A DNA stretch of 64,000 nucleotides from Liopterus haemorrhoidalis (GCA_963971575.1 OZ020611.1:48566007-48630006), one strand, 5' to 3'; numbered from the stretch's first letter, positions 34,601 to 46,697 are shown. Numbers and translations: made by a program. Notes: generated by a model from the letters alone, not told the origin.

Positions 34601-37600
34601 GCGAATTAACATCAGCATGTGCTGACCTATGTTATATTTTCTATTTTAAGGATATATTTACCTTACTTATAAGTTCAATTTTGAAAATGGGTGGTTATCA
34701 AGTAACTTTAATTTCTTACGTCATTCGAACCAACCCAGCTATTTCAAAATTGTACTTGAGACACTGCGCTCTCTGTTTAATAGCGAATTAACAACAGCAT
34801 GTGCTGACCTATGTTATATTTTCTAAGTTATTGATATATTTACGTTACATATAAGTTCAATTTTGAAAACGGGTGGTTATCAATTAACTTTAATTTCTTA
34901 CGTCATTCGAACCAACCCAGCTATTTCAAAATTGTACTTGAGACACTGCGCTCTCTGTTTAAGAGCGAATTAACATCAGCATGTGCTGACCTATGTTATA
35001 TTTTCTGAGTTATTGATATATTTACGTTACATATAAGTTCAATTTAAAAAATGGGTGGTTATCAATTAACTTTAATTTCTTACGTCATTCGAACCAACCC
35101 AGCTATTTCAAAATTGTACTTGAGACACTGCGCTCTCTGTGTAAGATCGAATTAACATCAGCATGTGCTGACCTATGTTATATTTTCTGAGTTATTGATA
35201 TATTTACGTTACATATAAGTTCAATTTGGAAAATGGGTGGTTATCAATTAACTTTAATTTCTTACGTCATTCGAACCAACCCAGCTATTTCAAAATTGTA
35301 CTTGAGATACTGCGCTCTCTGTGTAAGAGCGAATTAACATCAGCTTGTGCTGACCTATGTTATATTTTCTGAGTTATTGATATATTTACGTTACATATAA
35401 GTTCAAATTGAAAAATGGGTGGTTATCAATTAACTTTAATTTCTTACGTCATTCGAACCAACCCAGCTATTTCAAAATTGTACTTGAGACACTGCGCTCT
35501 CTGTGTAAGAGCGAATTAACATCAGCATGTGCTGACCTATGTTATATTTTCTAAGTTATTGATATATTTACGTTACATATAAGTTCAATTTTGAAAATGG
35601 GTGGGTATCAATAAACTTTGATTTCTTACGTCATTCGAACCAACCCAGCTATTTCAAAATTGTACTTGAGACACTGCGATCTCTTTGTGAGAGCGAATTA
35701 TCATCAGCATGTTCTGACCTATGTTATATTTTCTAAGTAATTGATATATTTACGTTACATATAAGTTCAATTTTGAAAACGGGTGGTTATCAATTAACTT
35801 TAATTTCTTACTTCATTCGAAGCAACCCAGCTATTTCAAAATTGTACTTGATACACTGCGCTCTCTGTGTGAGAGCGAATTATCATCAGTATGTGCTGAC
35901 CTATGTTATATTTTCTAAGTTATTGATATATTTACGTTACATATAAGTTCAATTTGGAAAATGGGTGGGTATCAATTAACTTTGATTTCTTACGTCGTTC
36001 GAACCAACCCAGCTATTTCAAAATTGTACTTGAGACACTGCGCTCTCTGTGTGAGAGCGAATTAACATCAGCATGTGCTGACCTATGTTATATTTTCTAA
36101 GTTATTGATATATTTACGTTACATATAAGTTCAATTTTGAAAATGGGTGGGTATCAATTAACTTTGATTTCTTACGTCATTCGAACCAACCCAGCTATTT
36201 CAAAATTGTACTTGAGACACTGCGCTCTCTGTGTAAAAGCGAATTAACATCAGCATGTGCTGACCTATGTTATATTTTCTATTTTAAGGATATATTTACC
36301 TTACTTATAAGTTCAATTTTGAAAATGGGTGGTTATCAAGTAACTTTAATTTCTTACGTCATTCGAACCAACCCAGCTATTTCAAAATTGTACTTGAGAC
36401 ACTGCGCTCTCTGTTTAATAGCGAATTAACAACAGCATGTGCTGACTTATGTTATATTTTCTAAGTTATTGATATATTTACGTTACATATAAGTTCAATT
36501 TTGAAAACGGGTGGTTATCAATTAACTTTAATTTCTTACGTCATTCGAACCAACCCAGCTATTTCAAAATTGTACTTGAGACACTGCGCTCTCTGTTTAA
36601 GAGCGAATTAACATCAGCATGTGCTGACCTATGTTATATTTTCTATTTTATGGATATATTTACCTTACTTATAAGTTCAATTTTGAAAATGGGTGGTTAT
36701 CAAGTAACTTTAATTTCTTACGTCATTCGAACCAACCCAGCTATTTCAAAATTGTACTTGAGACACTGCGCTCTCTGTGTAAGAGCGAATTAACATCAGC
36801 ATGTGCTGACCTATGTTATATTTTCTAAGTTATTGATATATTTACGTTACATATAAGTTCAATTTTGAAAACGGGTGGTTATCAATTAACTTTAATTTCT
36901 TACGTCATTCGAACCAACCCAGCTATTTCAAAATCGTACTTGAGACACTGCGCTCTCTGTTTAAGAGCGAATTAACATCAGCATGTGCTGACCTATGTTA
37001 TATTTTCTGAGTTATTGATATATTTACGTTACATATAAGTTCAATTTGGAAAATGGGTGGTTATCAATTAACTTTAATTTCTTACGTCATTCGAACCAAC
37101 CCAGCTATTTCAAAATTGTACTTGAGACACTGCGCTCTCTGTGTAAGAGCGAATTAACATCAGCATGTGCTGACCTATGTTATATTTTCTAAATTATTGA
37201 TATATTTACGTTACATATAAGTTCAATTTTGAAAATGGGTGGGTATCAATTAACTTTGATTTCTTACGTCATTCGAACCAACCCAGCTATTTCAAAATTG
37301 TACTTGAGACACTGCGCTCTCTGTGTGAGAGCGAATTAACATCAGCATGTGCTGACCTATGTTATATTTTCTAAGTTATTGATATATTTACGTTACATAT
37401 AAGTTCAATTTTGAAAACGGGTGGTTATCAATTAACTTAAATTTCTTACGTCATTCGAACCAACCCAGCTATTTCAAAATTGTACTTGAGATATTGCGCT
37501 CTCTGTGTAAGAGCGAATTAGCATCAGCATATGCTGACCCATGTTATATTTTCTATTTTAAGGATATATTTACCTTACTTATAAGTTCAATTTGGAAAAT

Positions 37601-37790
37601 CATTGGTGACCAATAAAGTGAAATCTCATACGTCATTCAAACCATCCCAGAATTTTCAAGATTGTACTTGAGACATTGTGCTATCTGTATAAGAGCCAAT
37701 TAACATCAGCATATGCTGACCTATGTTATATTTTCTAAATTATTGACATATTTACGTTACATATAAGTTCAATTTTGAAAATGGGCGGTT
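31640..37790 (-). repeat. Satellite array, about 182-bp unit, right arm
   Basis: About 34 units of the same satellite as at 1240-9325, in the opposite orientation. Each unit has TCAGCATGTGCTGACC, CTGCGCTCTCTGTGT and GGGTGGTTATCAATTAACTT. It is a distinct subfamily: CATTCGAACCAACCCAGCTA is nearly constant here and TTTGAATGACGTTTGAAATT is typical on the left. A variant with CTATTTTAAGGATATATTTA occurs near 34277, 34641, 36285, 36648 and 37557; the first two are 364 bp apart (two units), evidence for dimeric duplication. No frame runs through the array. Confidence 0.93.
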
Positions 37791-38361
37791 ATCAATAAAC
37801 TGCAATATTCATTTAAAAAATACCTCACGGTGGCACAAGGGTCGCTCGAGGCATCAAGCTTTAGAGTGGATTAACGTCATACAAACCAACTGAAATTTTT
37901 AAATAGTACTTAATGTACTGTGCAGTTATGTAAGGATGAACTGACATCAACATCAGTCTACTTCTAATTTTTGTTTTTTAGTTTAAGATGAATTTAATTT
38001 AGAAATACTTAAGATATTGCGCCATCTGTACAAGGGCGATCCGACATCAGCATAAGTTCTGATCTATGTTATGTGTTATTAATTTAGGATATATTTACAG
38101 TACTCATAAGTTTTCTTGCTAATTTTGAAAATAGACATTAAATAATATACTTTACCCTTGATTTAAGGGAGATCTGACGTTGGCACAAAGGTCGCTCGAA
38201 GCTTTTTTAGCTTAGAGCAGAACAACGCTAGACAAAACAACCCAGAATTTTCAAAATTGGCCATGAGACATTGCGCTCTCTGCAAAAGAGCGAATTTGCA
38301 CCAGCAGAAATGCTTATCTGTGTTATAGTTTATTAGTTTAGGATATATTGGCGTTTCATAA

Positions 38362-38538
38362 AGTCTGTTCCCTTGTTTTAGGCGGAATTAGAATTTCAAT
38401 TATAGTTACTTTTACCGATTGATTGAAGCTTTTGATCATTTTGTTCGGGAAAAGTCAACTTAAATATATAAAAAATAGCTAATGACAACTTATTAAAATG
38501 AAAATTTCTTTTAGTTCCGCAAATCCTTTGGAATAGAC
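38362..38538 (+). mobile_element. TA-flanked MITE, copy 2
   Basis: Starts GTCTGTTCCCTTGTTTTAGG and ends CTTTGGAATAGAC; same family as the copy at 10782. It lies inside the right arm at a place with no counterpart in the left arm, so it inserted after the arms were formed. Confidence 0.7.
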
Positions 38539-38539
38539 T

Positions 38540-39869
38540 GTATGTATGTTCAATCTCGAAAATGAGTGGTTGTTATGCATCTCAACGTAGAATTTTCAAA
38601 ATTGGTGTTTACAATGCGCCATCTATATAAAGGCAAAATGACGTCAGCATAAGTGCCAATTTATGTTATGTTTTCATAGTTTAGGATACATTTACGTAAG
38701 ATATAAGTTCAATTTTGAAAATGGGTGATATTAAAGAAACTGCAGCTTGAATTTTTGGGAGATTTGACGACTGTACACCCCTTAGGGTGCCATTTTAGTC
38801 GTTTACCATACCAAGCGTGATTTTTTTAATATCATCCCCATCGATATCAATTAATTCTCTGAATTTCTATCTCCCGTTTTGAAGTGACTTGTGGATTTCG
38901 AATTTCTTCCTTCCTCGTCCTCACGTGTTTTTCTGAATTTCAACCCTTCCTCGTCTTCGGGTATGTTTTTGTCGATTTGTCCCCTATTTACAAATGCGTG
39001 TTAAATTTCTCTCTTGCTTCTCACGGGATTGGTTTATAATTATTATAGTAAGCGTTTACATATGTGCACCCTCCCTCCTAAGAGATAGTTCTGGGTACGC
39101 ACCTAGATAGTACAAGGTACCAATATTGCGGCAATGGGCTGGACACCACTCAAATTTGTTGGTACACATTTTCCAGTCTGCTTTTTAAACGTGCTAGGGG
39201 CATCGTATTGTTATACAGCAGCAATACAGCCGTGCTATTGCTGCTGTATTTTAATCATATAATAGAAATATATAGGAAATAAGTCAAATAAGCTTTTGTT
39301 AAATTTTTTACATACAAAATAATTTCTAAAAAATCTGCATTTTGATTTTAGGTCTGTTCCGGATGCCGAGATGCCAAGATCAATTCTGGATTTACTTTAG
39401 AGGTATTTGATAAACTTTTGCTTAAATGAAACAGATCAGGAAGACGTGAAAAAAAATTCTTTGCTTAAAACAATGCCTTTATTTAGGTTTTAGGATATAT
39501 TAGAGCTCTGCCTGCAAAGAGGTGTGAGGGTTGTCTACTAAATCAGTGCTTCTCAACCCAAATATTAGCACGCACCAACAAAATATTTAATTTTATGGGC
39601 GAAGCGGTGAAAACATCTTTTTGAATATAATTTTTATTATATTTATTTATTGTTTTATTCAATGACGCGGCTTGAATTCGGACGTGTCAATGTCGTAGAA
39701 TTATATCTTGTGCGGTGTCTTATAACTTTCGGAACGTTTAGATTTTGACGCCGACCAGCGGTTAAAATATACCTTGTCGGCTGAGTAATACACATTTCTT
39801 CATAGCACGTCCACCAAAATTGTTTTTTATTGAATATAATTTCTCTAATATTTTTGTTCAGTCTGTTTT
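38540..39869 (-). other. Outer low-copy part of the right arm
   Basis: Counterpart of 1-1200. It holds one last decayed satellite unit, then sequence without genes. TACAGCAGCAATACAGC at 39216-39252 is a small local palindrome with a CTGCTGTATT mirror. Confidence 0.7.
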
Positions 39870-39889
39870 AGATCGTTCAAAGGTCAACA

Positions 39890-40130
39890 GGTACACAGAG
39901 ATGAGAAGGAAGAACAGTTGTCAATCAAATTAAGCTTCCCAGTAGAACTGTATGGTGTAGAGGTCTGCATTGTAACTGAAGAGTTAAGATGTCTACAAAA
40001 TGGAATTTTACAGAAGAATATCGTGCATTTCGTGGACTAGCAAAACGGATAACGAAGAAGTCCTCAACAAGGAAGAACGATGAGAACAACCCTATAAATT
40101 CGAATATCTGAAAACTTAAGAGAATGCTTC
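39890..40130 (+). pseudogene. RTE-like reverse transcriptase C-terminal remnant
   Basis: Translation in shifting frames gives ELYGVEVCIVTEELRCLQNG, then RRISCISWTSKTDNEEVLNK and, after another shift, YKFEYL. These correspond to the well-known end of RTE-type and related non-LTR RTs (LLYGVETW, RRILRISWTDxVTNEEVL, KLEYLGH). The remnant starts about 20 bases outside the right arm and has at least two frameshifts. It may mark the DNA into which the palindrome was inserted or from which it was built. Confidence 0.7.
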
Positions 40131-40287
40131 GGAATCTCTCGCATAGATCTATTCAGAAGGTACCATTCAAGATTAAGATTGCTTTTCTACTTGAAGAAGA
40201 AAGTGGTCTTAGAGTTCCCAATGAAAGTCGGTGAATATCCTCTGATAAACTTTTCGACGAGGATTCGACACAAAAAAGAAACCGACT
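40131..40287. other. Unassigned sequence
   Basis: No feature recognised. It probably contains further decayed retrotransposon 3' sequence. Confidence 0.3.
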
Positions 40288-42150
40288 ACAAATAGTCGAA
40301 TACAAAAAAATAGTTAAGTATGCTGCTTACTAAAATTGAGCAGAATATAGGTAAATTGATCTGATAGCAACAGACTTATCCATTACAATTGAAGGAGCAA
40401 GTGGATAAAGGTGTTAGGCATTTTCCGTTATCTCTCCGCTTGTCACATCAGTTGAAAGCCTGTTATGAAAGCCACAAATTACTGCATTTTTTCTTCTTTC
40501 GCTACTGTGTGATACATTGAAAAACTACTTGAGGTCATTGTACATAACACCTTTATCTACCTGTATCTTCCAAAATATAGATAATTGGAAACTGAGTGTT
40601 GTGGTTAGGATAAAAGAGGCTTATACAACCTTATTCCAACGAAAATTTCAAAATTTCAAAAAATGCTACATAACACCATCCACTTTCCCTTTCAATTATT
40701 ATTAAATATTTATATATTCATATATAAAACTGGTCTACTGTATTTGTTTACGTCTTTTCCGGTTTTTTAGGGCCTCCATTTATGTTATCATGGATTTAGG
40801 ATTATTTTAGACCTTTTGATACAAAAAATGAAACAGACTATAAATTCAAGAAAAGTTGAATTCAAGAAAAGATTTAAGGATGCTCCTTACTAAAACTGAA
40901 CAGAATATAGTTAAATTGGTTTCCAGGTCGTTAGTTTCTTTATTTATGTTAACATGGATTTAGTGTCATTACAGACCTTTTGACACAAAAGAGAAATCGA
41001 CTACAAATAGTTGAATGCAAGAGAAGATTTAAGGATACTGCGTACTGAAATTTAGCAGAATATAGGTAAATAAGACTGATAGCAATAGGCTCATCCTTTA
41101 CATTTATTATTAAATATTTATATATACATATATAATACTGGCCTACTACATTTATTTCCATGATTTCAGGTTTTAGGTTCTTTATTTATGTTAAATGGTT
41201 TAGTGTCATTACAGACATTTTGACACAAAAGAGAAATCGACTATAAATAGTCGAATACAAGGGAAGATTTAAAGATGCTGCTTACTGAAACTGAGCAGAG
41301 TATGGGTAAATAAGTTTGATAGCAATAGGCTCATCCTTTCCATTTATTATTATATATTTATATATACATTAATTCTGGTCTAATGTATTTATTTCCATGT
41401 TTTTAAGTTTTCAGGTTCTTTATTTATGTTAACATGGATTTAGTGATATTACAGACCTTTTGACACAAAAGAGAAATCGACTACAAATAATCGAATGCAA
41501 GAGAAGATGCTGCTTACTGAAATTGAGCAGAATATAGATAAATAAGACTGATAACAATAGGCTCATCCTTTACATTTATTGTTAAATATTTATATATACA
41601 TATATAATACGGGCCTACTGCATTTATTTCCATGATTTCAGGTTTTATTTATGTTAAATGGTTTAGTGTCATTACAGACCTTTTGATACAAAAGAGAAAT
41701 CGACTACAAATAGTCGAATACCAGAGAAGATTTAAAAATGCTGCTTACTGAAACTGAGCAGAGTATGGGTAAAAAGTTTGATAGCAACAGGCTCAACCTT
41801 TACATTTATTATTATATATTTATATATACATTAATAACACAGGTTTACTGTATTTTTTCAGGTTCTTTATTTATGTTAAATGGATTTAGTGTCATCACTC
41901 TCTTGATCGCTGAAGACGGAAACAGATCGTTGTGCAGTTTCCGAAACGTCCGGAAGAATTTTATATACCTCATGATAAAAACCATATTGTACTATTCTAG
42001 CTTAGTACTACCAGTAATGGCAAACGTCCAAAATAACAGTGTGTGCATTAATATTGAATTTTTGACACAAAAGAGTAATCAACTGCAAATAGTACAATAT
42101 AAGGGACGTTTTAAGAAGGCTGCTTACTGAAATTCAGCAGAATGTTGGTA
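40288..42150 (+). repeat. Tandem repeat of about 240 bp, about seven copies
   Basis: A unit containing GAAATCGACTACAAATAGTC, GATGCTGCTTACTGAAA, GAGCAGAATATRGGTAAATA and TTTATTTATGTTAACATGG recurs at 40288, 40829, 40992, 41232, 41472, 41697 and 42072. Three steps are 225-240 bp; the first two are irregular because of deletion or extra sequence. The frame at 41738-42130 crosses the last two units and a 100-bp stretch not found in the others (CTTGATCGCTGAAGACGGAA); it is not kept in other units. Confidence 0.8.
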
Positions 42151-42612
42151 AAGACAAAAACAAAGACAGAAAAATGTGTCTGTCTATCGGTTCAATAAAA
42201 ATTTTGGCCAAACGGCTAGACCAGAAAAACTAAAATTTGAGATGCGTATACTCGAATTGCTTATGCCACCGTCAATTTCACCGCCAAATCAGATTCATTT
42301 CACGGCCATAACCCTACCAGGTCCCTACCGTGTTCCTGCCGTATCCATATCGTGTCCATGTCGTGTCATTGTCTCATCATTGTAATATCATGTAACATAT
42401 CAAATTTTCATCACTCGTGCCAAAAGTCAAAAAAACCTATATAAATATTTTTTTTATCTAAAAACTAAACGAAAATGATCCTCTATAATCTGCAACCAGA
42501 TTACAGAGGACTCAATTATATAGGGGGGCCGCAGACAATATTTACATTATTTCGGGGTTCCCATGCCAGAAAAGTTTGAGAAACATTGATTTAAAGGACA
42601 ACTTGAGTGTTA
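42151..42612. other. Unassigned sequence
   Basis: A small run of GTGTCC/CGTGTC repeats at 42335-42370 (repeated TACCGTGTTCC-like phrases). Otherwise nothing recognised. Confidence 0.4.
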
Positions 42613-42774
42613 AGTTGGTTTTACACAGTTCAATTAATTGATCAAGTTTTTTTGTCAATTAATTGAAAACTTAATTGGTAACCTTGAAAATAAAAGGATC
42701 GCTTTACACATATCAATTTATTTATCAATTTTTTTGAAACCTTTTACATTACCAATCGTAAAACTTGTTGACAT

Positions 42775-42935
42775 TAAGTCTGTTTCTTTGGTTTAGGCGG
42801 AACTAGATTTTCAATTCCAGTTACTTTTACAGTTTTTGATAATTTTGTTTAGCAAAAGCCTACTTCAAACCATAAAAGAAGTGCTCATGACAACTTACAA
42901 AAATAAAAATTCCTGTTGGTTCCGCCTATAAAATA
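42775..42935 (+). mobile_element. TA-flanked MITE, copy 3 (nested)
   Basis: Starts AAGTCTGTTTCTTTGGTTTA and ends GGTTCCGCCTATAAAA; same family as the copies at 10782 and 38362. It is inserted inside the Harbinger MITE and is therefore younger than it. Confidence 0.7.
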
Positions 42936-42945
42936 TTGAAATCTT

Positions 42946-43125
42946 TGCCGGTCACCATGGCGTAGTGGTTAGTGCACTGACTTCTAGGCCATGAGGGCTC
43001 GGGTACGAATCCCGGTTATGGCATGGAATTTTTCAATGAATAAAATGCATCTGGATAACGGCCTCAGTAGCCAAGTCCAAAAATAAAAAAATATAAATAA
43101 AAAAAAATAAAAAAATAAAAAAAAA
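42946..43125 (+). repeat. tRNA-derived SINE
   Basis: The 5' head has both polymerase III promoter boxes in correct spacing: A box TGGCGTAGTGGTTAGTGC (42958-42975) and B box GGGTACGAATCCC (43001-43013). A short body (CTGGATAACGGCCTCAGTAG) and an A-rich tail (43078-43125) follow. The head does not close a proper acceptor stem, so it is not a working tRNA gene. It sits inside the Harbinger MITE. SINEs of this build are moved by a partner LINE; the (AAATA)-type tail of the jockey-like element is similar, but a link is only a guess. Confidence 0.85.
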
Positions 43126-43431
43126 TGAGCTGTGACCAAGAACAAAAGAAATAACCCAGATTATGGTGAATTAGAACGTCTGAGGTTCTGTCACATTTTA
43201 AAACAAAACATATTTTATATATTTCTAGGTTATGTTACAACTAAACAGTTGACAATAACTAAACAGATAAAAATATAACTAGATTTCCCTAAAAAATTGA
43301 TGAAAAATAGAACTTGCAATACATTTTTCAATTAATTGTTGAAATTTGAACACTTTACACACATCAATAAGTTGAAGGTCAACTTTTTCAATTAATTGAT
43401 CAATAAATTGAATCGTGTAAAATCCACTTTA

Positions 43432-44029
43432 CTTAAGGTTGAAATCATTTACTTAACAACAAAAATGAATGAGATTTCTGTGTTTAATGCAGTTTTTAAT
43501 AAGATATATTGTTAGCTTAGATTGATCTATTAAAATATTTATATACGTATATTCTATACTGCGCGACTTTTTCTTGTGGCTTTTCCTCCTTCCCCACAAT
43601 TTCATAAGCTATGGGCGTGCGTGCACCTCCTTGCAACTCCCACGCGGCTCTAATGTTCTCAATTATACACATATACATACAGAACAACGTATTAAAAATA
43701 TATTTATTTTATCAGTACAACACATTATATTTCACTTCATAATTAACAGTACAATACAATAACAATAGACGGTACACAATGATGACAGCAATTCGCTTTG
43801 CTCAGCTCAATTACTTACCCCATAAGTGAATAACCAGTGGAACTTTCAGATTCGCCCTCTCTTTCCTGAAACCCACAAAGATTTAATTAGTATCATTTAG
43901 AACATCATACCTTGTGGGTTTTAGTTGAGAGGACAAATCTGAAATTTAAATAATTTCACTGAAATACAAATTATCGTTTATGTTAATCGAATAGTTGCGA
44001 ACTAAATGAAGAAATTATGTTAAAGAACT
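43432..44029. other. Unassigned sequence
   Basis: No repeat, RNA or coding signal recognised. Confidence 0.4.
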
Positions 44030-45018
44030 GGGCCCTGTTGCACCATTCTATTTTGCAACTTTGCACATTGCGAAATATAAGTTTTTACCTGTCACTTTGC
44101 ATTCATGATGACAATTGTTTTTTTTTTTTTTTATCCATATAAAATCTATAATATAATTCACCAATGTGTGTCTCTGCGAGGGTGCGTACCCGTCTTCTAA
44201 AATAAATTTGAAGCGAGATTCTGAAATGTAACGAAATATTCCGAAGCTTACCGAAGTGTATATTGACATATAACGCGTGATAATAATAGTAGTTAATTGA
44301 TATGTTTACCCAAAAAGAATTAAAATTATTAGTAGCAGAAAAAAATATTATTTTAAAAAATATTTGGTTTTGATAAAAGTAAGTAAGAAAAATGCGACTT
44401 TCTTTTCTTTATTATTATTATTATTAATATATTTTTTTTTTATTTTACGATTAACGTTTTAAATTATCTAACGATTTAAATTTTCAAAAATGTAAATATA
44501 ATAAAGTGAGTAAAACACGCTTCGGTAAAAATGAATAACTAATACCAAAAATTACCGGCCGAGTTTGGTCATTCTTATCAGCGCAACTAGGTGACCACTT
44601 ATTTGTGTAAATTTAAAAGTGGTTCGTAATATTTAAAATATTTTGGTAAAAGTTACAAATTGATACATTAAATAGTTTGCATCTTTGAAATTGTTTGTCA
44701 TCTTGGCATTAAAACATGGTAAAACATTTCATTTTCTTAAAATATCATTCCATTTGACAAATGTCATAAAGATAAATGATATCTTAGTTATAATGTTCAT
44801 AACCAACAAATCTGAAGTAGGTTTTACAGCGTAAGGAATATTTTGAAATGACAAATATACATTTAAAAGTCAGTACTACTATAAAAGTAACCAAAATAAC
44901 CAGATCTGGTTTGACCTTACAAAAGTGAATGCAATATATTAAAGCGGGCCAACAATTAAATTTTACTGTGTAATAGTTTCTCACTATATATTTCAAACTG
45001 ATTTGAGATATAGTGTAA

Positions 45019-45150
45019 GTACGCTTTTTTCCGTGTGTGCTTTTTTTCGTGTGTGTATTTTTCCGTGTGCGCTTTATTCCGTGTGTGTATTTTTTCATGT
45101 GCGCTTTTTTCCGTGTGCGTATAAATCCGTGCGCGTTTTTTCCGTGTGAG
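45019..45150. repeat. Minisatellite, TTTTTCCGTGTGYGC-type units
   Basis: About eight copies of a 16-18 bp unit (TTTTTCCGTGTGTGC) in a row. The 104-codon minus-strand frame over it is translation of the repeat (THGKKRT type) and is not a gene. Confidence 0.85.
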
Positions 45151-45960
45151 TATTTTTATATTATATAAGTAATTGAAAAATTTATTTTAATAAATATATT
45201 TTAAATTTAATGTCTCAAATCATTTTTAGTTTTAATATTATAAATGTAATACTCTGAGTGAAAATGAATCGTTTTCCCATCTTAAAACGTTAATGAATAA
45301 ATAATTCGAAATAATACTCATTATTTGTCCAGTTTTTAATAGTGAGCAAAGAGTTGATTCAATTTGAATTGGATGAAGTAGGGCGTATGGCTAGAGAAAG
45401 AAGTCTGAGGTGTCGAGCAAGTTCCACATTAAGGTAATGATGTGTTTGTCAACACAGTTGGCAACGGGTGCACTAGTATATAATAATCTTGATTTGACAA
45501 CCAAAATTAACTTTACATTTTAAAATGAGTTTAGAAAGGAGTGACGCAAAGAAAAAAAAGCAATATTGAAATATAATTAGCATGGGCAAGATAAACGGAA
45601 AAAGAAAAATCATTAGGACTAGCCATTTATGATAGAGGGTGGACTCGCTAGGGACTTCTCAAAAGATTTTATAGGTAAGAACAACTGTAATGCCAAATAA
45701 CAACTCTGTAAATATGTATTCTAGTAGTGAAAACGAAAGAAAATAATAATTCTTATTGGAGGTATACACCAGCTTTTAAATCTTAAAATAGCAGCGCTTG
45801 GGAAAGGTCACCAACCTAGCTCAAAATTTAAAAAACCCTTGTATTTTTAAAAACCCGTCAGTCATGCATGCTTCCTAACCAGTTGGATTTACTGCATATA
45901 ATTATTATTGGGACCACAAATCATCATAACATTTAAAGAACGTTTTCCGTGTCTGTCAAC

Positions 45961-46412
45961 CTAGTTTTTCTCATGTTCATTAAGTGTATGCAATTCAATT
46001 AGTGTTATATCAACACACCCCAGACAAACGGAAACACTCCTTTGTAAAAAAAAGAGGGCCAAATTTGTATTTTCAGGCCAACAAACCATATTATGCATAA
46101 TATTATCTATTGTGGTATTAACGACATTTATTTTTCTACAAACTGTCGATTTGTGGACACTATGCTCAATAGTGACACCAAAACTAGGCTCAATTTCCAA
46201 GCCAATGTAAACTTTAAAGTAATTGCTATTTAGCAGTTCAAGCTATATTCATATTATTTTTATTTTGAATTGAAGGCCTTATTTGTTTTAATACATATTC
46301 TACTTGTTGCTTATTCATTCCAAACGCCTCTTTAAATGAAAAATTATCTTCATAATTGAATGTAATTCTTATTTTATAACATGTTCTTTTTCTTGTTCTT
46401 TCGACCTCTCCT
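45961..46412 (-). pseudogene. HARBI1-like transposase fragment
   Basis: On the minus strand the beginning reads KIRITFNYEDNFSFKEAFGM, then NKQQVEYVLKQIRPSIQ, matching the N-terminal region of Harbinger nucleases. After frame damage at about 46200-46270 it goes on PSFGVTIEHSVHKSTVCRKI, then NVVNTTIDNIM, the helix-turn-helix-like part (VxxSTVCRxI), and CLGCVDITLIEL, the place of the first catalytic Asp (usually GCIDGTHI). A stop follows soon after; the second and third catalytic residues are not found. Usual length is 350-400 residues; here about 150 are left. Confidence 0.75.
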
Positions 46413-46697
46413 ACGTTGCTTTCGGCACTAGATTGATATAAAAATCTTTAAGATTTTTACTTTAACTGAAGTATAAAAATTGTTAAGTATCAAAACTGTT
46501 TGCGATTCTTTTTGCAAAACTTTGCAAAAAATGATAGTATTTTATTTTGTTGGAGCAACAAACGAATATATGCGAAGTGAAAATACTTTATTTGAACTTT
46601 ACATTTTCAAAATTTTAGATACATGGCAACGCAAAGTTGTTCGCAAAGTGTAAAGTTCAATGTGCAAAGTGCAAAGTAGAATGGTGCAACGGGGTCC

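Larger units (their letters stand above)
27700..39869 (-). repeat. Right arm of the giant inverted repeat
   Basis: Reverse complement of 1-10650, read from inside out: exon-like module (27763), low-copy sequence (28030-28450), a Penelope-like insertion absent from the left arm (28465-30540), low-copy sequence with diverged satellite units (30540-31640), the main array (31640-37790), diverged units, then about 1.1 kb of outer sequence ending in CAGTCTGTTT at 39860-39869. Beyond the end the sequence changes to an RT remnant. The match to the left arm reaches the first base of the window, so it may go on outside it. Confidence 0.85.
42613..43428. mobile_element. PIF/Harbinger-type MITE carrying nested insertions
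   Basis: TIRs AGTTGGTTTTACACAGTTCA on the left and AGTGGATTTTACACGATTCA inverted on the right, flanked by TTA at 42610-42612 and 43429-43431. Subterminal TCAATTAATTGATCAA repeats are found at both ends. Without the nested MITE (42775-42935) and SINE (42946-43125) it would be about 480 bp. No coding region. Confidence 0.85.
44030..46697 (-). mobile_element. Harbinger transposon relic with matching TIRs
   Basis: TIRs GGGCCCTGTTGCACCATTCT on the left and GGACCCCGTTGCACCATTCT inverted on the right (ending 46697), with subterminal GCAAAGTGCAAAG-type repeats at 46640-46690 and GCAACTTTGCACATTG at 44055. The transposase fragment at 45961-46412 lies inside. The target duplication has decayed. Total length 2,668 bp, a normal size for a full Harbinger element. 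It could be the source type for MITEs, but its TIR differs from those of the three TTA-flanked elements in this window. Confidence 0.8.

Noticed and set aside
33537..36828. Plus-strand 65-94 codon frames
   Set aside because: Same satellite in the other arm; mirror image of the left frames.
1..39869. Polinton/Maverick giant transposon
   Set aside because: The layout has long inverted ends, but no polymerase B, integrase, ATPase or capsid-like genes are found.
42953..43022. Functional tRNA gene
   Set aside because: A and B boxes are present, but the acceptor stem does not pair and an A-rich tail follows; it is a SINE head.
44784..45098. THGKKRT-rich minus-strand frame
   Set aside because: Translation of the CCGTGTGTGC minisatellite.
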